A stretch of DNA of 64,000 nt, from contig NZ_QUSW01000001.1 in assembly GCF_003852895.1 (NCBI RefSeq), positions 806,001 through 870,000 of the forward strand, read 5' to 3'. Each line of letters begins with the position of its first letter. Position 1 is the first letter of the stretch. The position numbers and the translations under genes are program-made. This document shows positions 44,864 to 53,930 of this stretch, in pieces. The stretch comes from Rhizobacter terrae (GTDB lineage: Bacteria > Pseudomonadota > Gammaproteobacteria > Burkholderiales > Burkholderiaceae_C). The notes beneath the pieces were generated by a model. That model worked only from the letters and a program-made list of their open reading frames with translations. It was not told where the DNA came from and did no database searches.

Positions 44864-45409
44864 TCATTTGCCGTCTCGCTGCATGCGCTCCTGCATGCGC
44901 TTGTGCCGCTCTTGCATGCGCTCGGCCAGCTTGGCGCGCTGCTCAGGCGTCAGCACGCGGCTGATGTCCAACATGGCCTGCAGCACACGGCGGCTGGCGG
45001 TGTCGTGCTGCGTGAGCATCTGCTGGCGCACCGACTCGGCAGCGGCGGCATCCACCGTCGGTGCGGTGAAGATCTGCATGCTGCGCTCGTGCAGGGCACG
45101 TCCGGCATCACGCTGCGCCTTCAGGTCGGCCGCGGCCTGGGTCACGATCTGCTTGATCTGGGTGCGCTGCGCGTCCGTGGCGTTCACGCCGTCCAGCACG
45201 TGATCGACCGCGCGTCCGATGTGTTCGGGCGAGCCCATGAACAGCCCCGGACCACCGAAGCCACCGCCGTGGTGGCCGCCGGGCATGGGCTGAGCCAGGG
45301 CCGTCAGGCCGATGCTGGCGGTCACGGCGATCACCACGCCTGCAGCCAGTCGCTTCAGACCACGCGCCTTGCCCGCAGCCGTCGAGTTCACCGTTGCCGA
45401 TTCATTCAT
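44864..45409 (-). CDS. Spy/CpxP-like periplasmic chaperone
   Basis: This 181-residue protein has one N-terminal hydrophobic segment (about 20-40, AAGVVIAVTASIGLTALAQ), acting as a signal or anchor. A Gly/His-rich stretch GGHHGGGFGGPG follows. The helical body has TDAQRTQIKQIV and ISRVLTPEQRAKLAERMQER, the LTxxQ-type repeats of the Spy/CpxP family. The Met giving MNESATV was chosen. It precedes a CpxR/CpxA-like pair and probably restrains the kinase, as CpxP does. Confidence 0.83.
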   Translation of the reverse strand: MNESATVNSTAAGKARGLKRLAAGVVIAVTASIGLTALAQPMPGGHHGGGFGGPGLFMGSPEHIGRAVDHVLDGVNATDAQRTQIKQIVTQAAADLKAQRDAGRALHERSMQIFTAPTVDAAAAESVRQQMLTQHDTASRRVLQAMLDISRVLTPEQRAKLAERMQERHKRMQERMQRDGK

Positions 45410-45486
45410 GTCACTACTCCTGTTGAATGGGCGAATCCCATGGCAGTCATCTTGGGATGCAGGGGTGTCGATCAAATTTCCTGCCG

Positions 45487-45501
45487 GTAAAGATCAGTGA
45501 A
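45487..45501 (+). promoter_or_regulatory. Candidate CpxR-type box
   Basis: GTAAA-N5-GTGAA matches the E. coli CpxR consensus GTAAA-N5-GTAAA with one mismatch. It lies about 78 bp upstream of the Spy-like start, in the divergent region shared with the PEP-CTERM gene. The orientation and strength are uncertain. Confidence 0.4.
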
Positions 45502-45677
45502 TTGGCCGCCGTCAAGGGCTGTACAAATAGTTCCAACAAATACCCCCTAATTTCGATTGACCCCCGCGTCCGGGGGATGTTTTCGTCTGGTCACAAGTTG
45601 CCTAATTCGCACAAACGCGGTGAGTCACGCGTTCAGTACGGGATTTCCCTGACCATTGATCACCCCTGAGGAGCAAC

Positions 45678-46613
45678 ATGAAAAAGTTCCAATTCGCATC
45701 CTTCGCAGCACTGAGCGTGCTGGCCCTGTCGGCCCAGGCCGGCCAAGTCATCACCACCGCTGGCGGCGCTTCGCTCGGCATCCAGGACATGGGCGCCCTC
45801 GGCTTCGGCGGCGTCGGCATCGCACTGGCCGGTGTGGGCGATGGCATCACCCCGGGCTGCCTCTGTGAAGGCTGGGGTGCTTCGCTGGGCGGCACGGCGG
45901 GCTGGTCTGCCAATGCCAACGGCGGCAACGTGAACGTGGGCCTCGTGAGCTTCGGCTCCACCGCTTCCAGCGCCACTTCCATCGTGAACGTGGGCGGCGC
46001 CTCTGGCCTGCAAGTCAAGCAGGAATACGGCATGTCCGCCAGCAGCGCGCTGGTCAAGGACCACGTGACCCTGACGAACAACAGCGGCGCCTCTGCCGTG
46101 GTTCGCTACTCCCGTTCGATGGACTGGGACATCCCCCCGACCGAGTTCAATGAATACGTCACCATCGGCGGCGTGGGCGCGACCAAGCTGATCTTCTCGA
46201 ACGACAACGGCTTCGCCACCCCGAACCCGCTGTCCAACCCCGGCGCACTGGCCGGCGGCACGACCAACGTGAACTTCGTGGACTCCGGCCCGACCGACCA
46301 CGGCGCGTACTTCACCTTCGACTTCGGCTCCGTGGCCGCTGGCGAGTCGGTGTCCTTCGACATCTTCTACGGTGCCGCTGGCTCCGAAACCGCTGCCTTC
46401 GCCGCCCTGGGCGCTGTGGGCGCCGAGGTGTACTCGCTGGGCCAGAACTCGCGCACCGGCCTGACCGATGGCACGCCCGACACCTTCATCTTCGGCTTCG
46501 CCGGCGTGGGCGGCACCCCCGTCCCGGCCGTTCCGGAACCCGAGACCTATGCCCTGATGCTGGCTGGCCTGGGCATCGTCGGCTTCATGGCTCGCCGTCG
46601 CCGCGCTGCCTGA
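45678..46613 (+). CDS. PEP-CTERM sorting domain protein
   Basis: This 311-residue exported protein has a signal peptide (ending LALSAQA) and a Gly/Ala/Ser-rich beta body. The C-terminal tag (285-311) has the PEP motif in VPEPETYALML, a hydrophobic helix and an Arg-rich end (ARRRRAA). Such tags are processed by exosortase (EpsH) at the membrane, usually in bacteria making exopolysaccharide. No exosortase is in this window. A GAGGAG site precedes the start, and a terminator follows. Confidence 0.92.
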   Translation: MKKFQFASFAALSVLALSAQAGQVITTAGGASLGIQDMGALGFGGVGIALAGVGDGITPGCLCEGWGASLGGTAGWSANANGGNVNVGLVSFGSTASSATSIVNVGGASGLQVKQEYGMSASSALVKDHVTLTNNSGASAVVRYSRSMDWDIPPTEFNEYVTIGGVGATKLIFSNDNGFATPNPLSNPGALAGGTTNVNFVDSGPTDHGAYFTFDFGSVAAGESVSFDIFYGAAGSETAAFAALGAVGAEVYSLGQNSRTGLTDGTPDTFIFGFAGVGGTPVPAVPEPETYALMLAGLGIVGFMARRRRAA

Positions 46614-46637
46614 TCGAGGTTCACCCCTCAAGAACAA

Positions 46638-46665
46638 ACGGGAGCTTCGGCTCCCGTTTTTCTTT
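46638..46665 (+). terminator. Intrinsic terminator of the PEP-CTERM gene
   Basis: The stem ACGGGAG/CTCCCGT closes a stable CTTCGG loop and is followed by TTTTCTTT. It lies 25 bp after the stop codon. Confidence 0.9.
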
Positions 46666-46694
46666 GGCGCGATGCGCCCGGGCCGGACAAACAA

Positions 46695-46724
46695 AAAGGC
46701 CGATTGATCACTCAATCGGCCTTT
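46695..46724 (-). terminator. Intrinsic terminator of tRNA-Ser
   Basis: A 13-base stem AAAGGCCGATTGA/TCAATCGGCCTTT has a four-base loop and then T-rich sequence on the minus strand. It lies 9 bp downstream of the tRNA 3' end. Confidence 0.8.
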
Positions 46725-46732
46725 GCTCTTCC

Positions 46733-46823
46733 TGGCGGAGAAGGAGGGATTCGAACCCTCGATACGGTATAACCGTATACCGGATTTCGAGTCCGGCGCA
46801 TTCGACCACTCTGCCACCTCTCC
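46733..46823 (-). tRNA. tRNA-Ser (anticodon CGA)
   Basis: The 91-nt class II tRNA has acceptor GGAGAGG paired with CTTCTCC, a G discriminator and an encoded CCA. The anticodon stem CCGGA/TCCGG closes the loop CTCGAAA, giving CGA, which reads UCG codons. The long variable arm TACGGTTATACCGTA and T loop GGTTCGAATCC are clear. It lies between the PEP-CTERM gene and serS, the enzyme that charges it. Confidence 0.96.
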
Positions 46824-46893
46824 AGAATTCTTCCGCGCCTCCTGACGAAGGCCGCGGCGGCTTGGCGGGTCCAGCCAAGCCTTAGATTCTAAC

Positions 46894-48517
<1,624 letters not shown>

Positions 48518-48550
48518 CGTCAACCTCTGTACTGCTGCAGCAAGACCCGT

Positions 48551-49027
48551 CTAGCTCGCCTCACCCATCTGGGACTGCAGGTAGTTTTCCAAACCCACCT
48601 TGCCGACCAGATCGATCTGCGTCTCGAGGAAATCGATGTGTTCCTCGGTGTCATCAAGGATGTCTTGCAGGATGTCCCGCGAGACGTAGTCGCGCACCGA
48701 CTCGCAGTACGCAATCCCATCCTTGATCGTGCCCTGGGCGCCGGTCTCCAACTGCAGGTCGCAGGCCAGCATCTCGGGCACGTTCTCCCCGATCAGCAGC
48801 TTGCCCAGGTCTTGCAGGTTGGGCAGGCCGTCGAGCGTGAAGATCCGTTCCATGAGCCGGTCGGCGTGTTTCATCTCGCCGATCGACTCCTCGTACTCCT
48901 TCTTCGCGAGCTTGTCGAAACCCCAGTGCTTGAGCATTCGGTAATGCAGGAAGTACTGGTTCGTCGCCGTGAGCTCGTTCTTCAGCTGTGCGTTCAGGTG
49001 CGCGATGACTTGCGGGTCGCCTTTCAT
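48551..49027 (-). CDS. bfr: Bacterioferritin
   Basis: This 158-residue subunit belongs to the 24-mer haem-containing iron store. Ferroxidase ligands Glu18, Glu51, His54 and the EEH motif in DDTEEHIDF are visible. The haem ligand Met52 lies in IGEMKHAD. The Met giving [12 protein letters not shown] was chosen over an upstream start. It is divergent from the peroxidase operon; a Fur-type box lies about 120 bp upstream. Confidence 0.95.
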   Translation of the reverse strand: MKGDPQVIAHLNAQLKNELTATNQYFLHYRMLKHWGFDKLAKKEYEESIGEMKHADRLMERIFTLDGLPNLQDLGKLLIGENVPEMLACDLQLETGAQGTIKDGIAYCESVRDYVSRDILQDILDDTEEHIDFLETQIDLVGKVGLENYLQSQMGEAS

Positions 49028-49147
49028 GGGGCCTCCTCTGGGCTGCTTCTGCAATGGACAAACGGCCATTGTGGGTGAAGTCAGGGCCATCGAGGTGCCG
49101 CCACTGCGCGCCCTGGGGTAGGCATCAGTGAAGACAGATGCTATTAT

Positions 49148-49168
49148 TATTGAAAACCGTTCTCATTT
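49148..49168. promoter_or_regulatory. Fur-type box upstream of the peroxidase operon
   Basis: On the minus strand it reads AAATGAGA-ACGGT-TTTCAATA, close to the beta/gamma-proteobacterial Fur site AAATGAGA-N5-TCTCATTT (first arm exact, second arm 5 of 8). It overlaps a possible plus-strand -35 (TTGAAA, 49150-49155) and lies between bfr and the cytochrome gene. Confidence 0.6.
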
Positions 49169-49220
49169 GCAATACTGAATACAGCGCTCTTTCGGGCGCT
49201 TTTTCACGAGGGAGTCTGAG

Positions 49221-50435
49221 GTGAAGGATTTCGACAGCCGCGGCCGCGCCGGGATGGCCCTGGCCCTGATGGCCGCCTGGGCCTTGTCGGCGTGCGGCGG
49301 CGGCGGAACGGCCGCCAGCAGCAGCGGCGTCAGCACCAGCACCGCTGCGGCCTTGTCCGCCCAGGCAGCACTGGGCGAAAAGATCTTCAACGACACCTCC
49401 CTGTCCGCTTCGGGCCGCCAGGCCTGCGCCACCTGCCACGTGGCCGCCAACGGCCATGCCGCGGACAACGACCTGCCTGCCCAGATGGGCGGCGTGATGC
49501 TGGAACTCCAGGGCCACCGCAGCTCGCCGTCCATCCGCTACCTGTCGACCAACACCGCGTTTTTCTTCGACGCCGAAGGCACCCCCACCGGCGGCTTCTT
49601 CTGGGACGGCCGCGCCAGCTCGCTGCAGGACCAGGCCGGCCGCCCGTTCACCAACCCGGTGGAAATGGCCAACACCGACGTGGCCTCGGTGGTCGACAAG
49701 CTCTCCAAGGCCACCTACGCCGCGGACTTCAAGAAGGCCTTCGGCGAGGACATCTTCAGCCGCCCCGACGACGCCTTCGCCCGCATGACGCTCGCGCTGC
49801 AGAAGTTCGAACAGGAAGACCCCGCCTTCCACCCGTTCACCAGCAAGTTCGACGACATGCTGCGCGGCAAGGCCACCTTCACCGAGCAGGAACTGCGCGG
49901 CTTCGCGCTCTTCAACAACCCGGCCAAAGGCAACTGCGCCGCCTGCCATCCGGCCACCAAGAGCGCGGACGGCAGCCACCCGCTGTTCACCGACTTTACC
50001 TACGACAACCTGGGCATCCCCCGCAACCCGGACCTGCTGCACAACGCCAACCCCGCCTTCTTCGACCTGGGCCTGTGCGCCCGCGAGAACGGCGACCTGC
50101 TGACGCGCGCGGACCTGTGCGGCGCCTTCAAGGTGCCCTCGCTGCGCAACGTGGCATTGCGCAAGAGCTTCTTCCACAACGGCCGATTCAAGACGCTCAA
50201 GGACGCGCTCACCTTCTACGTGCAGCGCGACACCAACCCGGAGAAGTTCTACTCGCGCAACGCCGACGGCAGCATCAACAAGTTCGACGACCTGCCCGCG
50301 CCATACAAGGCCAACGTGAACGTGACCGAGGTGCCCTACAACCGCAAGCCCGGCGACGCGCCCGCGCTCAGCGACGCGGAGATCGACGACCTCATCGCCT
50401 TCCTGCAGACGCTGACCGACGGCTACGCCCATTGA
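49221..50435 (+). CDS. Di-haem cytochrome c peroxidase family lipoprotein
   Basis: This 404-residue exported protein has a lipobox-like LSAC (Cys25), so it is probably lipid-anchored. Haem sites are CATCH (70-74) and CAACH (240-244), typical of CcpA/MauG-like di-haem enzymes. TNPVEM and LRNVALRKSFFHNG are family blocks. It starts at GTG. It opens a five-gene run with a porin, an FMN-binding protein, ApbE and a small membrane protein, behind a Fur-type box. A reductase role may replace peroxide removal. Confidence 0.87.
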   Translation: MKDFDSRGRAGMALALMAAWALSACGGGGTAASSSGVSTSTAAALSAQAALGEKIFNDTSLSASGRQACATCHVAANGHAADNDLPAQMGGVMLELQGHRSSPSIRYLSTNTAFFFDAEGTPTGGFFWDGRASSLQDQAGRPFTNPVEMANTDVASVVDKLSKATYAADFKKAFGEDIFSRPDDAFARMTLALQKFEQEDPAFHPFTSKFDDMLRGKATFTEQELRGFALFNNPAKGNCAACHPATKSADGSHPLFTDFTYDNLGIPRNPDLLHNANPAFFDLGLCARENGDLLTRADLCGAFKVPSLRNVALRKSFFHNGRFKTLKDALTFYVQRDTNPEKFYSRNADGSINKFDDLPAPYKANVNVTEVPYNRKPGDAPALSDAEIDDLIAFLQTLTDGYAH

Positions 50436-50474
50436 GCCGCACCAGTTCCGAACCCCCTCATCGACGCCAACGAC

Positions 50475-51794
50475 ATGAACAACCGCCGATTCCTGCCCGC
50501 CTCGAAGATCGCGCTGGCCGCAGCGCTCGCCCTGGGCGGCACCCAGGCCTTCGCGCAGACCGCCACGGAAGCCGAACTCGCCCGCAAGCTGGACCAGCTC
50601 GCCGCGGAACTCGCCGCCGTGAAGGCCCAGCTCGCTCAGATCCAGGCCCAGCGCAATGCTGCTGCCGCAGACGCTCCAAAGCCCGCGACGACGGCTGCCG
50701 CCCCGGCCGCAGCACCGGTGGCCGCTGCCGCCGCTGCTGCTCCCGTTGAGCCCGCCACCGTGCTGACCAGCTACGGCGAGCTCAACTACAACCGCCCGAA
50801 CAAGGCCAGCCAGAACGCCCAGGCGGACGTGCGCCGCTTCGTGCTGGGCTACCAGCACCGCTTCGACAAGAAGACGAAGGTGGTGACGGAGCTGGAAGTC
50901 GAACACGCAGTGGCCTCGGCCGAAGACCCCGGCGAAGTCGAAGTCGAGCAGGCCTATGTCGAACATGAATTCCAGCCCGGCCTGGCGGTTCGTGCGGGCC
51001 TCTTCCTGATTCCGTCAGGCCTGCTGAACGAGAACCACGAGCCGACCGCCTTCTACGGCGTGGAGCGCAACTTCGTCGAGACCGCCATCATCCCCAGCAC
51101 CTGGCGCGAAGGCGGTGTGCAGCTCGTGGCCAACCTCGACAATGGCCTGACCGTGCAAGGCGGCCTGAGCACCAGCTTCGACCTGACCAAGTGGGATGCC
51201 ACCTCCACCGAGGGCACGGAATCGCCGTTGGGCGCGATCCACCAGGAAATGGCCCTGGCCAAGGCACGCGACCTCGCAGTCTTCGGCGCCGTGAACTGGC
51301 GCGGCATTCCCGGCCTGCTGTTGGGCGGATCGCTGTTCACCGGCGGCGCCACGCACGGCCAGGCGGCCGCCAGCGCGCGCGTCACCCTGTGGGACGCCCA
51401 CGTGCGCTGGAACCCCGGCCGCTGGGATCTCGCCGCCGTCTACGCACGTGGCAGCATCAGCAACACCGCCGCCCTCAACACACCGCTGGTGGGCAGCGCG
51501 ACGCTGATCCCGAAGTCCTTCGACGGCTGGTACGCGCAGGCCGCCTACCGCCTGTGGAGCAGCGGCGACTACGTGCTGTCGCCCTTCGCGCGCCTGGAGC
51601 GCTTCAACACCGCACGCAGCTTCGCCGAGCTCGGCCCCGGCCTCACGCCCAGCGCCTTGCCCACCGAGCAGGTCGTGACCCTGGGCGCGAACTTCCAGCT
51701 CACGCCCGGCATCGTGGTGAAGGCCGATGTGCAGCGCTTCCGCGAGAACAGCGACAACAACCGCCTGAACCTGGGCCTGGGCTGGAGCTTCTGA
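50475..51794 (+). CDS. Outer-membrane porin with N-terminal coiled coil (OprO/P-like)
   Basis: This 439-residue protein has a signal peptide ending TQAFAQ and a coiled-coil segment (about 28-58, LARKLDQLAAELAAVKAQLA). An Ala/Pro linker follows, then a beta-barrel ending in GLGWSF with a terminal Phe. Barrel strands such as VVTELEVEHAV and YVEHEFQPGLAVRAG resemble phosphate-selective porins. It lies 39 bp after the peroxidase gene. Its TGA overlaps the next ATG by one base. The solute may be an iron chelate, but this is inference. Confidence 0.8.
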   Translation: MNNRRFLPASKIALAAALALGGTQAFAQTATEAELARKLDQLAAELAAVKAQLAQIQAQRNAAAADAPKPATTAAAPAAAPVAAAAAAAPVEPATVLTSYGELNYNRPNKASQNAQADVRRFVLGYQHRFDKKTKVVTELEVEHAVASAEDPGEVEVEQAYVEHEFQPGLAVRAGLFLIPSGLLNENHEPTAFYGVERNFVETAIIPSTWREGGVQLVANLDNGLTVQGGLSTSFDLTKWDATSTEGTESPLGAIHQEMALAKARDLAVFGAVNWRGIPGLLLGGSLFTGGATHGQAAASARVTLWDAHVRWNPGRWDLAAVYARGSISNTAALNTPLVGSATLIPKSFDGWYAQAAYRLWSSGDYVLSPFARLERFNTARSFAELGPGLTPSALPTEQVVTLGANFQLTPGIVVKADVQRFRENSDNNRLNLGLGWSF

Positions 51795-52336
51795 TGCGCC
51801 TGACGCTCGCCGCCGTCTCGGCCGCCGCGCTGGCGCCGGCGAGTGCTTTCGCCGTCGACTACATGAGCGCGGAACAGGCGGCCAAGCTCATGTTCCCCGA
51901 TGCCGACCGCTTCGAGTCGCGCGACGTCGTGCTCGACGCCACGCAGATGCAGAAGCTTGCCGCGCAGGGCGTGCAGGCCCGTTCGGCGAAGTGGACGATC
52001 AAGGTCGCGCACCACGGCACCACCGTGCTGGGCACCGTGGTGGTGGACGACGTGGTCGGCAAGTTCGAGCTCATCACCTACGCCGTGGGCCTCGCCGCCG
52101 ATGGCACCGTGAAGCAGGTGGAGATCCTCTCGTACCGCGAGAGCCACGGCCAGGAAATCCGCCTGCCCGCCTGGCGCCGCCAGTTCGTGGGCAAGACGGT
52201 GGCGTCGCCCATCCAGGTCGGCGAGGACATCGCCAACATCAGCGGCGCCACGCTGAGCTGCAAGCACGTGACCGATGGCATCAAGCGCATCGTGAGCATC
52301 GTCGACCTGGCGCGCCGCAGCGGGGCGTTGGGGTGA
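51794..52336 (+). CDS. Periplasmic FMN-binding domain protein
   Basis: This 180-residue protein has a short signal peptide (ending ASAFA). It carries the FMN-binding motif NISGATLS (149-155), where ApbE attaches FMN through phosphoester to Thr153. The region AVGLAADGTVKQVEILSYRE is the usual FMN_bind strand pair. This resembles RnfG/NqrC-type flavinylated electron carriers without a membrane pump. ApbE is encoded directly after it with GTGA overlap. Confidence 0.85.
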   Translation: MRLTLAAVSAAALAPASAFAVDYMSAEQAAKLMFPDADRFESRDVVLDATQMQKLAAQGVQARSAKWTIKVAHHGTTVLGTVVVDDVVGKFELITYAVGLAADGTVKQVEILSYRESHGQEIRLPAWRRQFVGKTVASPIQVGEDIANISGATLSCKHVTDGIKRIVSIVDLARRSGALG

Positions 52337-53067
52337 ACATCGCCGCTCGCGGCAACGCCTGGGTGCGTCGCGCGAAGCCTCTGCTGGGAACGCTGGTGGA
52401 GGTGGGACTGCCTGAGGGCGCTGCCATGCACGACGTCGCGTTTGCCGCGATCAGCGAAGTGCAGGCCGCTCTCTCGCGCTTCGAGGCGAGCAGCGATGTC
52501 GGCCGGTTCAATGCGGCCAACGAAGGCGATGTCATCGGCATCGGAACCCATGCGCAATCGGTCCTCGCAGCGGCCGACGTCTTGCGTGCCGAGACGGACG
52601 GGCGTTTCGACATCTCACTGGGCAGCGGCACCCACGCATGGCGGATCGACGCAGACCGCCTTCACAAACTGAGCGCCGGCGTGCAGCTGGACCTGGGCGG
52701 CATCGCCAAGGGACACGCCGTCGATTGCGCCGTCACCGTCCTCATCGCCGCGGGCTCCCCGGCGGGATGGGTCAACGCCGGCGGCGACCTGCGCGCATTC
52801 GGCGACATCGACCTTCCGCTGCAGCTTCGCGACGAGGCCACCGGCGGCGTGCGCGACTTCGGCCTCCTGCGCGACGGCGCCTTTGCCACGAGCCACTTCG
52901 CCCCGGGTTCACGCCCGCTGGCCGGCTCCTTGGCCGTCCATGCCCATGCCAGCGTCGCCGCTGCGTCATGCCTGTGGGCCGACGCCCTCACCAAGGTCCT
53001 GGCCATCACCGGCGATACTGCCCATCCCCTGCTCGCGCGCCATGGCGCCCAGGGCTGGCTGCATTGA
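52333..53067 (+). CDS. apbE: Compact FAD:protein FMN transferase
   Basis: This 244-residue ApbE-like protein covalently adds FMN to the carrier encoded just upstream. Recognisable blocks are LDLGGIAKGHAVD (119-131), VNAGGDLRAFG (147-157) and the late ADALTKVLAI. It is about 80-100 residues shorter than typical ApbE, and I cannot find the HI-DP-TG segment that usually helps bind FAD. No export signal is seen. The start is a GTG inside the previous stop codon. Confidence 0.8.
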   Translation: MNIAARGNAWVRRAKPLLGTLVEVGLPEGAAMHDVAFAAISEVQAALSRFEASSDVGRFNAANEGDVIGIGTHAQSVLAAADVLRAETDGRFDISLGSGTHAWRIDADRLHKLSAGVQLDLGGIAKGHAVDCAVTVLIAAGSPAGWVNAGGDLRAFGDIDLPLQLRDEATGGVRDFGLLRDGAFATSHFAPGSRPLAGSLAVHAHASVAAASCLWADALTKVLAITGDTAHPLLARHGAQGWLH

Positions 53068-53076
53068 GCGATTCCG

Positions 53077-53550
53077 ATGACCCGTCACGTCCCCCGATCC
53101 CATCGCCATCACGGCCTGCCTCGGTGGCAGCGCGCACTGCTTTACGCGAGCGGCCTGGTGCTGCTGGCCACCGGGGTGGCGTGGTTGTGGCTGCACTACA
53201 CGGTCGGGGCAGGCGCGGGTGAGCTGCCGCACCCGCTGGAGGCCTGGAGCATGAAGCTGCACGGCCTGGCCGCCTTCTTCGGGCTCTTCCTGCTGGGCGC
53301 ACTCGCCGGCGCCCACATCCCCCAGGGCTGGCGCATGAGCGGGCGGCACCGCTGGGCGCAGCAGCGCGGCACGGGCATCGCGCTGGCTGCGGCGGGCGGC
53401 ACGCTCGCGCTGACCGGCTACCTGCTGTACTACTTCGCACCGGAATCCGTCCGGCCTGCGCTGGGCTGGATCCATGCCGCCGTCGGCATCGCCATGACGG
53501 CCGCGATCCTCGTCCACCGAAGAACAAGATCACGACATCCGCGCGACTGA
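53077..53550 (+). CDS. Small four-helix membrane protein with conserved-looking histidines
   Basis: This 157-residue inner-membrane protein has about four helices: about 22-45, 57-78, 95-115 and 125-142. Histidines sit at helix ends (LHYTV, KLHGLAAFFG, GWIHAAVGIAM, ILVHRR), as in small b-type cytochromes or DUF4405-like proteins. It follows apbE by 9 bp, so it could pass quinol electrons to the flavinylated protein. The family is not firmly recognised. Confidence 0.6.
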   Translation: MTRHVPRSHRHHGLPRWQRALLYASGLVLLATGVAWLWLHYTVGAGAGELPHPLEAWSMKLHGLAAFFGLFLLGALAGAHIPQGWRMSGRHRWAQQRGTGIALAAAGGTLALTGYLLYYFAPESVRPALGWIHAAVGIAMTAAILVHRRTRSRHPRD

Positions 53551-53586
53551 AAGGTCAAGGGCTTTCGATCAGGGAACTCTCAACCG

Positions 53587-53607
53587 AAATGAGAGACAAT
53601 CTCATTT
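53587..53607. promoter_or_regulatory. Fur box of the feo operon
   Basis: AAATGAGA-GACAA-TCTCATTT is a perfect inverted repeat of eight bases with a five-base spacer, matching the Fur consensus core. It lies 56 bp before the chosen feoA start. The transcript of the upstream operon would also read through it. Confidence 0.8.
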
Positions 53608-53662
53608 GCGGATGCATTCGCGATGGTCGCGAAGCCGCATGAATGCCCGAAACGCCCGTCCG

Positions 53663-53926
53663 ATGTCCACGCCCACGATGCTCCTGACCGACCTGCCCGA
53701 TGGTGCCCATGCCACCGTCGAAGGCGTGGTGGCCGCGTCAGCGGAGGTGGATGCCGTCACCCTGCGCCGGCTGGGTGAGCTGGGCTTCATCCCTGGAGAG
53801 CCCCTGCAGCTGCTGCGGCGCGGGCCGGGCGGACGAGAGCCCCTGGCGGTGCTGATCGGCGAAACCATGTTCGCGCTAAGGCTGCTGGAAGCCCAGTGCA
53901 TCGAAGTGCGGCCCTTGCAGGCCTGA
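53663..53926 (+). CDS. feoA: Ferrous iron transport protein A
   Basis: This 87-residue SH3-like cytosolic protein supports FeoB. Typical blocks are LRRLGELGFIPGEPLQLLRRG and ETMFALRLLEAQCIEV. Start choice is uncertain: an in-frame ATG at 53639 would add eight residues. It lies 4 bp before feoB and behind a Fur box. Confidence 0.9.
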   Translation: MSTPTMLLTDLPDGAHATVEGVVAASAEVDAVTLRRLGELGFIPGEPLQLLRRGPGGREPLAVLIGETMFALRLLEAQCIEVRPLQA

Positions 53927-53930
53927 ACCC

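Noticed and set aside
45561-45576. CCCCCG-CGTC-CGGGGG hairpin upstream of the PEP-CTERM gene as a terminator
   Set aside because: It lies in a divergent promoter region with no transcript to end; it may be an operator, but nothing supports a specific role.
49125-50966. A 613-codon open frame on the minus strand opposite the peroxidase and porin genes
   Set aside because: The plus strand has clear haem motifs, a lipobox and a signal peptide. The minus frame is low-complexity Val/Gly/Ala/Glu sequence, typical of shadow frames in GC-rich DNA.
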